NCBI GenBank assembly: GCA_019279435.1
Contig: JAAALK010000288.1
Span: 71,682,811-71,746,810 of the forward strand
Length of the DNA: 64,000 nt
Direction: 5' to 3'
Source of the DNA: Zizania palustris
Taxonomy: Eukaryota; Streptophyta; Magnoliopsida; Poales; Poaceae
The notes beneath the pieces were generated by a model. The model was given only the letters and a program-made list of their open reading frames with translations. It was not told the origin of the DNA and did not search any database. This document shows, piece after piece, positions 1 through 10,031 of this stretch (within the stretch, counting starts at the first letter, position 1; each line of letters begins with the position of its first letter). The position numbers were made by a program, and so were the translations under genes.

Positions 1-21
1 TGTAAAGATGGCTGGTGTAGC

Positions 22-1196
22 ATGGCTATTTTTGTATTAGTAGTTATGTATAGCAAGAGCAATCTTGATTGGCTAAAGTCTCATGTAGAGCAGTATCGGT
101 CTAATAAAGACAGTATTGTTGAGGCCATCGAGGACTTTAGCGAAGTAGAGAAATTAGGACAAGGTTTTGCGTCGGCCGATCCCCTAGAAGAAGTGGACAT
201 AGGTGATGGTGGCATCCCGAGGCCGACTTTTGTAAATCAACATTTACAGCCTAATGAAAAGGTCGAGGTAATATAGTTTCTTCGGTCGTATGTCGATTGT
301 TTCGCATGGGAGTATAGCGAGATGCCAGGACTAAGCCGTGAGCTCGTAGAGCATCGAATACCCATAAAGTCCAGATTTAGGTCTTATAAACAAGCTCCTC
401 ATCGCTTTAACTCGGTTGTCTATGACCAAGTTAAAGAAGAAGTAGAGCGGCTGCTCAAAGCTGGATTTATTAGTACATACAGGTATGCAGAATGGGTCGC
501 TAACATTGTGCCCGTAGAAAAGAAAGGGAGCGGCAAGATACGGGTATGTTTTGATTTTAGAGATCTGAACAGAGCCACTCCGAAGGACAAGTATCCAATG
601 CCTATAGTCGACATGCTAATCAACGATGCTTCAGGACACAAGGTACTAAGTTTTCTTGATGGCAATGCTGGTTATAATCAAATCTTTATGGCCGAAGAGG
701 ATGTCTACAAGACTGTCTTTCGATGCCCTGGTTTTGTCGGTTTGTTCGAGTGGGTCGTTATGACTTTTGGTTTTAAAAATGCTGGTGCCACGTATCAGCG
801 TGCTATGAACTTAATCTTTCATGACTTGCTAGGAGTTATGTTAGAATTTTACATTGATGATGTCGTAGTCAAATCGGACGCTATGGGAAACCATTTAGCC
901 GATTTGAAAGTTGCTTTTGATAGGATGTGGCAGTATGGTTTAAAAATGAACCCAATCAAATGTGCTTTTTGCGTGTCGGCGGGTAAGTTCTTAGGTTTCA
1001 TGATTCACGAAATAGGCATAGAGATTGATCCTAAGAGGCTTGAGAAGATTAGAAATGTTACAGCGCTGATATGCAAAAAAGATGTGCATAAGTTTCTAGG
1101 CAAGATGAATTATTTGCGTCGCTTTATATCCAACTTGTCCGGCAAGATTGATGCCTTTGTCCCCATACTCCGGCTAAAGAACGAAGCTGAGTTCGC
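22..1196 (+). pseudogene. pol: Ty3 reverse transcriptase (partial pol)
   Basis: This is the RNA-dependent DNA polymerase part of the polyprotein. A linker is readable at 22-273, a stop follows at 274-276, and the RT core runs from about 310 to 1196. Visible landmarks are CFAWEY just before the core, GKIRVCFDFRDLNRATPKD, SFLDGNAGYNQIFMAEED, TFGFKNAGATYQRAMN and the catalytic YIDD at about 852-863. The thumb/connection region reads to EAEFAWG near 1200, where the frame shifts into the RNase H. The RT catalytic motif is intact, but the upstream stop and downstream frameshift mean no full polyprotein can be made. The protein start is outside the window. Confidence 0.93.
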
Positions 1197-2100
1197 TTGG
1201 GGGCAAGCGAGCAAAGCGCCTTTGAGAAGATCAAGGTGTGTTTGTCATCACCGCCCGTGGTGAGAGCACCCAAAGCCGGGATTCCGTTTCGGCTTTATAT
1301 CGCTGCTGAAGATAGCGTGATTGGGGCCATGCTAACCCAGGAGGTAGAAGGAAAAGAGTACATCGTCATGTTCTTGAGCTACCGCCTACTAGACGCAGAG
1401 ACCAGGTACGTGTTTGTGGAACGTTTGTGTTTATCACTTTACTACGTGTGCACCAAATTGCGCCACTATCTTCTCCCTACTACATGTGTTGTCATTTGCC
1501 AAACCAATGTTATAAAACACATGTTGCAAAAGCCGATTCTAAGTGGAAGAATCGGAAAGTGGGCTTACTCTTTGATCGAATATGACTTGGCCTATGAAAC
1601 CCTAAGAGCTATGAAAGGCTAGATCGTAGCCAACTTTATAGTTCATCACCATATAGACGTCAGTTGGAATGGCGATGTTGCTTTGATTGAAGTAATATCA
1701 TGGAAACTTTACTTTGATGGTTCAGCTTGCAAAAATGTCTGAGGTATTGGAGTGGTCCTCATATCTCCTAGCGAAGCGCACTTTGAGACATCGACTCGTT
1801 TAGAGTTTCCTCTACCAATAACCAAGCTGAATACGAAGCTTTACTGCTAGGGCTTGAATTGTTAGATTCCTTGGGTGTTAAACATGTCCATGCGCATGGT
1901 GATTCCCTGTTAGTAGTATAACAAGTAGCTAAGAGTGTTCAGTGGTCTAATGGCTTGCTGAATAGCTACTTGGATAAGTGCCTAGACATTGTTGCTACTT
2001 TTGATGACTTCGAAATTTCTCATGTGTCAAGAGAGGCCAATTCGATTGCAAATGATTTGGCTCATCAAGCATCTGGTTACCAAGTCAGGAGAGGAAAATT
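1197..2100 (+). pseudogene. pol: RNase H plus second (archaeal-type) RNase H of Tat-type pol
   Basis: The first RNase H reads in one frame from 1197 to about 1620 and ends at a stop at 1620-1622. A second RNase H-like segment follows at about 1690-2090, with YFDGSAC, GIGVVLISPS, HGDSLLVV and ANDLAHQAS visible. Two RNase H domains in tandem are known for the Tat lineage. The second one is broken by several stops (for example after KNV near 1740 and after LLVV near 1919) and by frameshifts around 1810-1850. The domain is non-functional here. Assignment of the second copy as archaeal-type RNase H rests on its position and motifs. Confidence 0.85.
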
Positions 2101-2542
2101 TTCTGTATGGGAGAAGCTGATGCTTGGTCTCACTGCCGAAGCCAGTGACTTCGGACAAGCGTACCCTCTGGGTCGGACCCCTTCGGCTGCCGGAGGCTAC
2201 TGCACGCCGAGGTTCCAAGACCGGAGTACTCAGCCCACCGAGGGGTTTGGCACGCCGGAGACCGTGAGCAAAAGTCCTCCGCACAGTGAGGGCCTCTGGG
2301 AACCTGGACCCTTCAGCAGAGGGCTTCATCCTGATACACTCCGCATGGCCAGTCTGGCCAGGCTTCGGCAGAAGTAGAAAGGGCTCAAGGGGCACCGCAA
2401 AATCAGTAGCCTAGAAACTTTTTCAGGGAGTGAGCTAGCAAAACCCTTCGAAGCCCATCAGGGTGATTGGAGAATTCCAATCATCCAGAATTTGAGAGAC
2501 CCTAGCCAAAGGGTTGATCGGAAGGTTCGGTGACAATCGTTC
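2101..2542 (+). other. Spacer between RNase H and integrase, partly GC-rich
   Basis: The stretch links the second RNase H to the integrase. From about 2130 to 2390 it is more GC-rich and full of CTTCGG/CCGAAG-type words like those in nearby LTRs, and I see no pol motif in it. It may be a diverged linker or a small foreign insert. I see no clear termini or target-site duplication, so I leave it unassigned. Confidence 0.4.
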
Positions 2543-3723
2543 AAATTCGTGTTGATGGACGACACACTGTATCGTCGAACCATTTATGGAGTACTGTTAA
2601 AGTGTCTAGACCACGAACGATCCTAGGTGGTTACAGGAGAAGTCCATGAAGGACTTTGTGGCACTCATCAGTCGGCCCAGAAAATGAGTTGGATGCTCAA
2701 AAGAGAGGGTTTCTACTGGCCGACTATGACTGACGATTGTTTTAAGTATTATAGAGGGTGTGAGGCATGTCAGAAGTTTGGCAATATTCAGTTAGCTCCT
2801 ACTTCATTACTCAATCCTATTATCAAGCCATGGCCGTTCCGAGGTTGGGGTTTAGACTTCATCGGCCAAATTCACCCTCCTTCCTCAAAAGGGCATCGGT
2901 TCATTTTGATGGCAACAGATTACTTCACCAAGTGGACCGAGGCCATGCTCTCAAGAACATCACTCACAATGAGGTACTTGACTTTATCTTGAAGCACATC
3001 ATACATAGATTCGACATTCCTCAAACTCTCACTACAGATCAAGGTAGCTCATTTGTTTTTAAAGAAGTGAGGGACTTCGCCGAATATTATGATATTAAGT
3101 TGATAAGTTCTTCACCCTATTATGCTCAGGCCAATGGTCAAGCCGAGTCTAGTAATAAAACCGTGATTAAGCTCATTAAGAAGAAAATTGAAGAATTCCC
3201 TAAAAGGTGGCATGAAGTGCTCTCCGAGGCGCTATGGGCTTGTAGAATTGCAAAGCACGGTGCTACCAAAGTCAGCCCATATGAGTTGGTATATGGACAA
3301 GAAGTCGTTTTACCTGTAGAAGTAGATCTTGGCTCTTTAAGAGTGTTAAGGCAAGACGGCTTATCGGTCGACGAGTATGAAACTCTTTTGAAAGACAACC
3401 TAGAAGAAGTGACCGATAAGAGATTGAAGGCTTTAGAAGCCATAGAAGTAGACAAGAGGAGAGTAGCTAAAGCCTACAATAAGAAGGTTAAACCAAAATC
3501 GTTTCAAGTGGGAGACTTGGTTTGGAAGACGATTTTACCCTTAGGCACTAAGAGTCCCAAGTTTGGTAAATGGTCACCTAGTTGGGAAGGCCCTTTCAAA
3601 ATAGCTGAAATCGCTCCTAGCAATGCGTATGTGTTAGAATCTCTGCAAGGAGAGCGGTTTCGAAGAGCTTTGAATGGTAGATACTTGAAAAGGTATTTCC
3701 CAAGTGTGTGGCCAGCAGCGTAA
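2543..3723 (+). pseudogene. pol: Ty3 integrase (Tat-type)
   Basis: Integrase inserts the element cDNA into host DNA. The zinc-binding module is seen as HEGLCGTHQ followed by CEACQKFG (about 2645-2785). The catalytic core has GWGLDFIGQI, ATDYFTKWTEA, then TTDQGSSF, and ANGQAESSNKTVIKLI near 3130-3180, giving the D, D and E of the triad. The C-terminal part has VGDLVWK and a WEGPFKI block, ending at a stop at 3721-3723. A frameshift near 2955 separates WTEA from LKNITHNEV, and a stop lies near 2622-2624 upstream of the zinc module. This is the terminal pol domain, about 70 nt upstream of the polypurine tract. Confidence 0.92.
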
Positions 3724-3793
3724 AAGGTGTCGAAAGGCTGATATGGAAGGTATCGTCTTCATCTCATTGTGCTTTTAGTTCACTTAGTTCACT

Positions 3794-3806
3794 AAAAGGC
3801 AGGGGG
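3794..3806 (+). other. Polypurine tract of the 3' LTR
   Basis: The purine-rich run AAAAGGCAGGGGG lies 4 nt before the LTR start TGTTGATAGC. This is the expected primer site for plus-strand DNA synthesis. G1 has a closely similar tract before its own 3' LTR at 50578-50591. Confidence 0.8.
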
Positions 3807-3810
3807 CATG

Positions 3811-5099
3811 TGTTGATAGCAAAAAATGGCATCAATGGCTAAGATTGTCAAAATATCAATTTTGGTGATTTAGGCCGAAAATACACATGTCCCGGGTCAG
3901 ACCGAAGCCCTATAGGGCCGAAGGACCATTGGGCTATGGGCTCCGGAAGCTTCCAGCCAGCCCACGGCCTTCGGCCAGGAAGCCTTCGGAGGCCCACGCC
4001 ACCGAACCTTTGGCCCGAAGAGAAGGCTCCGACAGGGCCTGGCCAAAGGCCCATTTCGGCAGAGATAGAGTTAGGCACGATTCCGGCTAAGTCTTTATCT
4101 CTATTCAGCCGAATTATAGCAGATTAGATCATAGGTCTAGCCCCTATAAATAGAGAGGCGAAGCCAGTTCAGAAACCCCCCAACACAAATCAAACACAAA
4201 GCCCTAGCTTTGAACTGTACCTTTACTTTTATCTTTACTTTTCTGCACTCTTCGTGGGTTTGCCTCGAAGCCCTTCGACGGCCACTTCGGAATAGTGGTA
4301 ATTCTTTTTACTTCGCTTGTGAAATATTCGTTAATCTACGTAATAGATTGTTATTGCCTTGTTACTTCGCCTGTAAAGCATCCGCTAATCTGCGTAACAG
4401 ATTGATACCTTCGCTCCTAGTGCAACACTTAGCAGAATTCGGTCCTTAGGCCAAATTGGTACTTCGAATCCACTCTGTTGCAGGTTTCCATGTTCGGAGC
4501 TACTTCGTCGGAGGTGTCTAGAGCTGAGAGATCGGTTTCGGAGGTTACCAGAACACCCTTCGGCGAGATTACCGCTTCAATCGCACGCTTCACCAATAGA
4601 CTTCGTCACGATAGGCTTCGCCACGCTCGCACTCCGCTCCGGACGAAGTCACGCTTGCGTGTTACTCTCGGGTCATTACTCTGTATCTTACTATATCGGA
4701 GACTTCACGCTGAACCCCGCTGTTCGAAGGTGATTGACGCGTCTAGATCCGTTCGGAGTCCATCTTCGACCAGATCGGTCCGAACGCTGAAGGTACCCTT
4801 CGGCGGGACACTTCGCATCAGACGCCGAAGGTATACTTCGGTGACCAACTTCCTACCATACTTCAAAGCAGACAGGCTCCGGTTGGTTTGCTGATTTATT
4901 CTGTTTAATATATTTCTTTCCGCTAATTGGATTATCTTGTGTGATCTGATTGCCTGGCGACTCCACCCCCCTTGCCATGGCTAAGGGTAGTCGGAACACG
5001 ATGTTGGTGTTGTGTTACGCTTAGGCTTATCCCTAAGTATCCGTACACTTTTGGATCGTCGAACTGATACAAGTGCGGGGGCACGTTTTCGTGTCAACA
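3811..5099 (+). repeat. 3' LTR, 1289 bp, of the first Ty3 element
   Basis: The LTR begins TGTTGATA directly after the polypurine tract and ends TGTCAACA, giving near-perfect terminal inverted repeats. A TATA box (TATAAATA) lies at 4145-4152, and many CTTCGG/CCGAAG words lie through the LTR. The first ~100 bp and the last ~80 bp resemble the LTRs of G1 (8660 and 50596 starts). Reading frames inside it show no protein motif and are taken as chance. Confidence 0.9.
4145..4152 (+). promoter_or_regulatory. TATA box of the LTR promoter
   Basis: TATAAATA follows TAGCCCC and precedes a GAGAGGCGA stretch. The same arrangement (CCCCTATAAA) occurs in the two G1 LTRs, so this is the likely element promoter. 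No transcription start can be set from sequence alone. Confidence 0.65.
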
Positions 5100-5645
5100 A
5101 AACTACCAAATTTTTGTATGAGATAATTTATGTTGTATTTTTATTGTATAAAAAAATAAAGTACGAATAAAGAACTACTCATCAAATTGTTTTCAAAACT
5201 AACCCAATCCCTCACTAAACCCTATTTTCTCTTGGGATAATCTCAATTTTCTTAGAAATCTATGTGGCAAGTTTCTCAAAACATTTTCATTTTTTATCAC
5301 ATCATCTATGTATCATATCATAACACCATAATAAGTATCATGTTTTTCATACTTCATTTGATTTTCTTAGAATAAAAAACTATTAAGCTCAAAGTCGCTG
5401 ATAGAGTATCACAACCTAGGTTTTTCAAATTTTCTTTCAATTTAGTTCATAATAACTCAAAATATACTAAGAAATTTAAATATGATTTTTCTATAATTTT
5501 TGTTTCATTATTTTAGGCACGTGTAGTTCAAATTTCACCTATTTCAATTTAATTCCTTGAAATATAATTAATTAATTAAAATAGCAAAATAAACTAAAAA
5601 ATGTGAAATTTTTACATGGAATAATATATTTTGTATTTTGAGTGT
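5100..5645 (-). repeat. Reverse-oriented copy of the ~0.5-kb AT-rich tandem unit
   Basis: Read on the minus strand, this AT-rich stretch follows the same order of landmarks as the tandem units at 52.2-54.2 kb and 57.8-59.1 kb: an ATACAA..CATGTAAAAATTT block, GTGAAATTTGAACT, CCTAAAATAATG, a GATACTC block, GAGCTTAATAGTTTTTTA and TATGATATGATACATAGAT. Only about one unit is present. The LTR ending at 5099 abuts it directly, so the unit may be cut by that insertion. No coding potential is seen. Confidence 0.65.
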
Positions 5646-5699
5646 AGAAAAAATACAAGATAAACCCAAATTGGAAACATCATGTAGGTTGGAAACAAG

Positions 5700-5920
5700 G
5701 TTAACACATAATTTTCTTTGGGTTTGTCGAGTGTTTTTTAAAAAACACTTGGCAAATTCGAAAAAAAATGCTCGCGCAAGCACACCATTACAACGTCTAT
5801 TAGTACCGTTTTTGCCTAGTGTATTTTTAAAAAACACTCGGAAAATAATTAGTTTGCCGAGCGTTTATAGTTTGCCGAGCGTTTTTTAAAAAATACTCGG
5901 TAAAGTTTTCGACTCTCGCT
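5700..5920. mobile_element. CACTA-like subterminal repeat fragment
   Basis: Several copies of a TTTGCCGAG(T/C)G word and its complement form hairpins centred on TTTTTTAAAAAA, for example at 5724-5757 and 5868-5903. Such words are known from CACTA transposon subterminal regions in panicoid grasses (recollection, not checked). No CACTA terminus or 3-bp TSD was found here, so only a fragment is called. Direct adjacency to the reversed tandem unit suggests both belong to one element. Confidence 0.5.
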
Positions 5921-6401
5921 GAATTTGGATTTTGCCAAAGTTGTTTATCAACATGGCGTAAATGTTCCAAAGGGTACATCTTTTTTTAAAAAAAAAGAAA
6001 AATACGATACATGCTGCAACAAGGCGGAAGTTGGCCACATCCGTAGTCCGCAGCACACATGCATGATCGATGACTACCGATCTCTACTATCGCCTGCGTC
6101 CCTGTACTGCATGCACTAGCTACTCTATGTCTGATGAATCTGACATCTAGACGAGCTAGTAGTACAATCTACACATGTGGCGCACAAACCAACTCTGCTC
6201 CTGCCCGGCCGTGTCCGCTAGCTTGCCTGGTTACTGCTGCGCCTTTTCTCTATCTCCTCCCTTGCTCATGGCATGCAAGTGCCAGACTTTTCGTGTCCTT
6301 TACAGTTGGGCCTATCTGCTGAGTGCTGGCTAGCTAGCCAGCTCCGACGGATCGATCGATCGATCAGTTTGTTTTCTCCGCACCCCATAATAGTCGCCTT
6401 A
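5921..6401. other. Intergenic, nothing assigned
   Basis: No convincing gene, repeat terminus or RNA gene was seen. There is a short (GATC)n-like run near 6350-6365. Short reading frames here have no recognisable motif. Confidence 0.5.
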
Positions 6402-6679
6402 GAGCATCTGATGTTTTAAATTTTATTCCCTAAAATTTCATATAGGGACCATCCTATTCATGTTAATCTCTAAAAACTAATTTGATTTCCAATAGTTTCC
6501 CTATCCCTATTTTTAAATAAGGAATAAGAAATTAATTTATATTTAGGATAAATAACAAAAGATTTAGGAAATGGTTTAGGATGGAGATTTGTTTAGAGGT
6601 GTTGTTGGAGTCTAATTTTTCATCAAAATTTTAACTCTTAAATTTAGTAACCTATATAAGAGTTCTTTTGGAGACGCTC
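6402..6679. mobile_element. PIF/Harbinger-like MITE candidate, 278 bp, TSD TTA
   Basis: The ends are GAGCATCT at 6402 and AGACGCTC at 6679, an imperfect inverted repeat with 7 of 8 positions matching. The element is flanked on both sides by TTA (6399-6401 and 6680-6682). A TTA duplication and a size below 0.5 kb fit Tourist-type MITEs. The interior is AT-rich with no coding potential. Confidence 0.6.
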
Positions 6680-6682
6680 TTA

Positions 6683-7997
6683 CTTGTTAGTGTCATCACC
6701 AAAACTCATTTCCTCCGTTAAGTTAAATGATAGATACAAGATCAAAGAAGACGTGAGCATCGTGGTACTAGATTCCACGAAAACTCCAATTAAATGTGTT
6801 TGATTGAGGACTTTCAAATAAAGTCAAACATGCGTGATTTTCTCACACAAAAAACAAAAAATACATGAGCCTGTATAAACTTCTTAAAAAGGATAGGTAC
6901 AAGAGATATATTCTCTCAATAAAGAGAAAAAATCCCTCTCTATCGAATCTAAGGGATGGAAACATTTCTCTATTTTTATCTCTTTGCTCTATTAAAGCGG
7001 ACTCAATAACCGTTCTCCATAGTTGTTGTCGGTCTTCCTCACCACCATCATCACTCAATCATAGCTCCATGCCTCTCTATCACCTAGGCTTGCTTTTCAT
7101 CGTCGTCACCTAGGCATGGCCTCTTATTGCCACCATTGTTTGACTCTAGTCCCCTCCCATTAGTGAAGACTAGCTATGGGCCTCTCCTCCGACACCACGT
7201 GGATACGACTCCCACCACCATTGCTTCTTGGGAACGACTCCACTGTTGTGGCCTAGTCATGTCTTTGACGTCGCTGACACCATTGCCTGGCTGGTCATGC
7301 CGCTGATGTCATCACCTAGTCCCAAGAATATTGTTAGTGGGGATTTTCTCCCCAACAAGCACCCACCAACCCGACGAGAGCGAGAACCCGACAAGAACGA
7401 GAACGAGAAATAAAAAAAAATTCCACTGTCAAGGATGTGTAGAGGGATCCTTATTAGGGATTTTCTCTACTAGCAGGTTATTCGTCTCGCGCGTGAGTAG
7501 GGCAGCTTAGATTTGAGCAATACTCTTAGAAAACTATAATATAAAAGTAAAATTAAATAAATTATGCCGGTAATTCCTAACTTTCATATAGTTCTGGTTT
7601 CGCCATTGTATAGATGGTTGGTCTCTAATTATGCGTCGATTGTTCGCCGTCTGAATAATTTGGTCCAATTCTGCGTCGATTGTTCGCCGTCTGAATAATT
7701 TGGTCCATCCATCCCCACATTACAGTTCGACCGATCGAGAGAAATTAAAGCTGTAGCCACGCGTTGGTACATACGCAACTAAGCTGAAAGATAACCACGC
7801 GCACGATCGATCTCAATCACTGAGACAGTGACTGATCGTTTGCCTCAAGTCCCGACGACATGCTTGCCTGCAGCATCTCTTAGCAAGCTAGTGCGCCCAG
7901 AATAATTTTAACTAACTCGCTAGCGGCATGCACGTCCGTCTGAATGATTGGGCACGTCGCTTTACATGGCCGACCGGCCGGCGACCAACCGTCCTGG
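6683..7997. other. Intergenic, no gene supported
   Basis: Open frames up to about 80 codons occur but lack motifs, and those around 6843-7113 overlap on opposite strands, as expected by chance. A short palindrome GGGGATTTTCTCCCC lies near 7339-7353. The only repeat I could define is the 40-bp tandem duplication listed separately. Confidence 0.5.
7632..7709. repeat. Tandem duplication, period 40 bp, two copies
   Basis: The word TGCGTCGATTGTTCGCCGTC starts at 7632 and again at 7672, and the match continues to TTTGGTCCA in both. The copies look identical over about 38 nt, so this is a recent local duplication. Confidence 0.85.
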
Positions 7998-8005
7998 CCG
8001 TGGAA

Positions 8006-8172
8006 CAGTGGCGGAGCTAGAGTAAAACTGAAGGGGGTGCACCGCTTTAAGCGGTACACCGAATTAAATCTGAGGGGGTGCACAAAAGGTGAAAAATTAA
8101 CAATAATAACTAAATTTTTTTTTGCAAGGGGGTTCCTAGGAACCCCCACCCCACCATTTGGCTCCGCCCCTG
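8006..8172. mobile_element. hAT-like MITE, 167 bp, perfect 8-bp TSD
   Basis: The ends are CAGTGGCGGAGC and GCTCCGCCCCTG, an inverted repeat with one mismatch. The element is flanked by a perfect direct repeat CCGTGGAA at 7998-8005 and 8173-8180. An 8-bp duplication with CAG...CTG ends is typical of the hAT superfamily. The interior has a second small inverted repeat (CCTAGGAACCCCC area) and no coding potential. Confidence 0.85.
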
Positions 8173-8659
8173 CCGTGGAAGACGAGTTCGGTCGAGATGC
8201 CTGCCTGCCTGAGGTGACAATGGCATATATGGCGAGCCGGCGTGCATCTCGCCGTCACGATCGATCCGTCCAATGATTTGCGGCGCCCCAGCTAGCTACG
8301 TCGGTCGATGGCCACGTAGCGTGCAGCTATACCTAGCTAGTTGCGCCCACAGTCGTACGGAGCACTGATGCACGCATGCATGGATGCAACGGTTTTTGCT
8401 TTGTTTTTTTGCCCCGTGCAACCTCGAGCTTTTGGTTTCTTTTGGGATTGAGACATGTAGGGATAGGGAGGGATAAGAATGTCAAAATATCTGAATTATT
8501 TATATTGGTATTCGAATAATTGAAAATATGGATATATGTATTTGTATTCGAATTAAATATGGATAATATTTGGAAACATCTAAATTTGTTTTGCAAATAT
8601 GGATATAGAAACAGATATCAAAATTTCCACTTAATGTGGATATAAAAATGGATACATTC

Positions 8660-8965
8660 TGTTGACACTTGAATTTGGCATTAATGGTCGAAATTGTCAA
8701 AATATCAATTTTGGTAATTTGGGCCGAAAATATGCCATCTCCGGTACAGGCTGAAGCCTTGAAGTGCCGAAGGCCCGTCCTGCGTTGGGCTTCGGCAGCA
8801 CCTTCGGAGGCCTGCTTCGCAGGTAGGCTTCGTCCTAGTGGGCCCTTCGGTGGCATGTAGGCTTCGGCCCGACACACTAACTTCGGCGAGCCCCGCGGAG
8901 GTCCACTCCGGCCGGCAGAGTTATATTCAGATTAGTATGGTTCGGCTGTTTTTGATCTCTTATCC
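8660..8965 (+). repeat. G1 5' LTR, piece 1 of 4
   Basis: It starts TGTTGACACT and matches the start of the intact 3' LTR at 50596 over its whole length. It stops at the TSD TATCC (8961-8965), where the Tat array begins. The equivalent uninterrupted site in the 3' LTR is near 50900-50905. Confidence 0.9.
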
Positions 8966-9461
8966 TGTTGGGGGAAAATACTTCATCTTCGGGGTAATTG
9001 CTATAACACGACAAAGGCAGGTGATTGGATCAAAGGTTTCCAGCATCTAACACCGGGAGTACATTGGATCAACTTCGAAGTATGGAGGCGAACTCTAGTT
9101 CGGAGTATATCTTCGAACTTGGACTCTTCCGAGAACTTCCTTGCCAGCTAGGATGGAAGACTTATCTTCTTTCTCATTAGATTAGTCTTTTACCATTTTA
9201 GCCTTATTAAGGGTACCGACAAGTTTCCACTATGTCGGTTGTAACAGAGGGGTAAAAGGGTCTTTTCCTTAATGCTTGGGCCTATAAATACCCCCCGTTT
9301 TACCCTGTAATGAGGATCGAATAATAAATTATTCAATACACATCTTTGAACTGTTTTGAGCTATTATCCTTTCGGAGGCTTAAAATAGTTTACTTCGCAA
9401 ACACTTCGTTTGTTAGTTTCTAATCTCTAGAAACCTGTTAGCGTAAACTTTTACGCCAACA
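8966..9461 (+). repeat. Tat LTR a, 496 bp
   Basis: It starts TGTTGGGGGA and ends ACGCCAACA, with a TATA box (TATAAATA) at 9293-9300. It aligns by eye without large gaps to LTRs b and c. It is the left outer LTR bearing the TATCC duplication. Confidence 0.93.
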
Positions 9462-9463
9462 GT

Positions 9464-9480
9464 TGGCGCCGTCTGTGGGG
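9464..9480 (+). other. Primer binding site, Tat unit 1
   Basis: TGGCGCCGTCTGTGGGG starts 2 nt after the LTR end. The same site with one change (CCGTCCGTGG) follows LTR b at 13482. It does not resemble the initiator-methionine tRNA site used by the other elements in this window. Confidence 0.75.
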
Positions 9481-9523
9481 AACCTATTCCAAAAAACTTC
9501 GTTCTCTACCAAGTTCTCAAACC

Positions 9524-10031
9524 ATGCCTCCCAAGCGGAGTGCAGGTGGTAGTCCTACTTGGAGGTCCCCTCGGACCTCCGGAGCAAGATCTTCAAACAC
9601 AGTTGAGGTTAGAGGACCTTAGACGTTTCCTCCACCTCAGACTCCGAAAGGGATTTCCCTTCCTCGAGCATATGGAGTTCCTCCCCCAACTCCATCTATA
9701 CTTCGGCCAGCCGGAGTCCCTCTTCCACCTCAAGTTCCACTTCGAACTGATGCGTACAGTTCTCAAGACCCGGAAGGTCCTTCCGAAGGAGATGAAGATG
9801 GTCTTGGTGATATGGCCGCTCAAATGGCCAGTCTCCAAGCTGAAGTAGCAAGGTGGAGGCAAGAAGCCGCAGATAGGCTTCATTCTCAGGCCACCCTAGT
9901 CATCCCCGAAGTGCCTGAAGACGACGAACTTCCTTATCCCGAAGCCCCGGAGAACGCTTCCTTCGACACCGAATCTCCGCTGCATCCTGAGTTGCAGAAA
10001 GTGCGCTTCGACCCTAAGTTCAAAACTTCGA
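9524..10031 (+). pseudogene. gag: Tat gag, 5' fragment (unit 1)
   Basis: The first ATG after the primer site begins MPPKRSAGGSPT, identical to the gag start in unit 2 at 13542. A stop replaces serine near 9630 (reading V-R-G-P-stop, where unit 2 reads V-G-G-P-S). The frame then runs through an acidic/proline-rich N-terminal region to RFDPKFKTS at about 10030. There it jumps into protease-linker sequence, losing about 1.36 kb compared with unit 2 (its 14050-15413). The capsid-like core and zinc-finger region are absent, so no Gag function is possible. Confidence 0.85.

Larger units (their letters stand above)
1..5099 (+). mobile_element. Ty3 (Tat-type) LTR retrotransposon, 3' part, cut by the window edge
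   Basis: The window opens inside the polyprotein of a Ty3-type element. Domain order on the plus strand is RT, RNase H, a second RNase H, integrase, polypurine tract, 3' LTR. That order, with a second RNase H after the first, is known for the Tat lineage. The element ends at the TGTCAACA terminus at 5099. The gag, protease and 5' LTR lie outside, so its TSD cannot be tested. The LTR termini and polypurine tract resemble those of the gag-only element G1 further along, which suggests an autonomous/non-autonomous pair (inference). Confidence 0.9.

Noticed and set aside
4478..4894. 138-codon frame in the first LTR
   Set aside because: It lies wholly inside a non-coding LTR, is arginine/serine-rich from CTTCGG-type repeats and has no domain.
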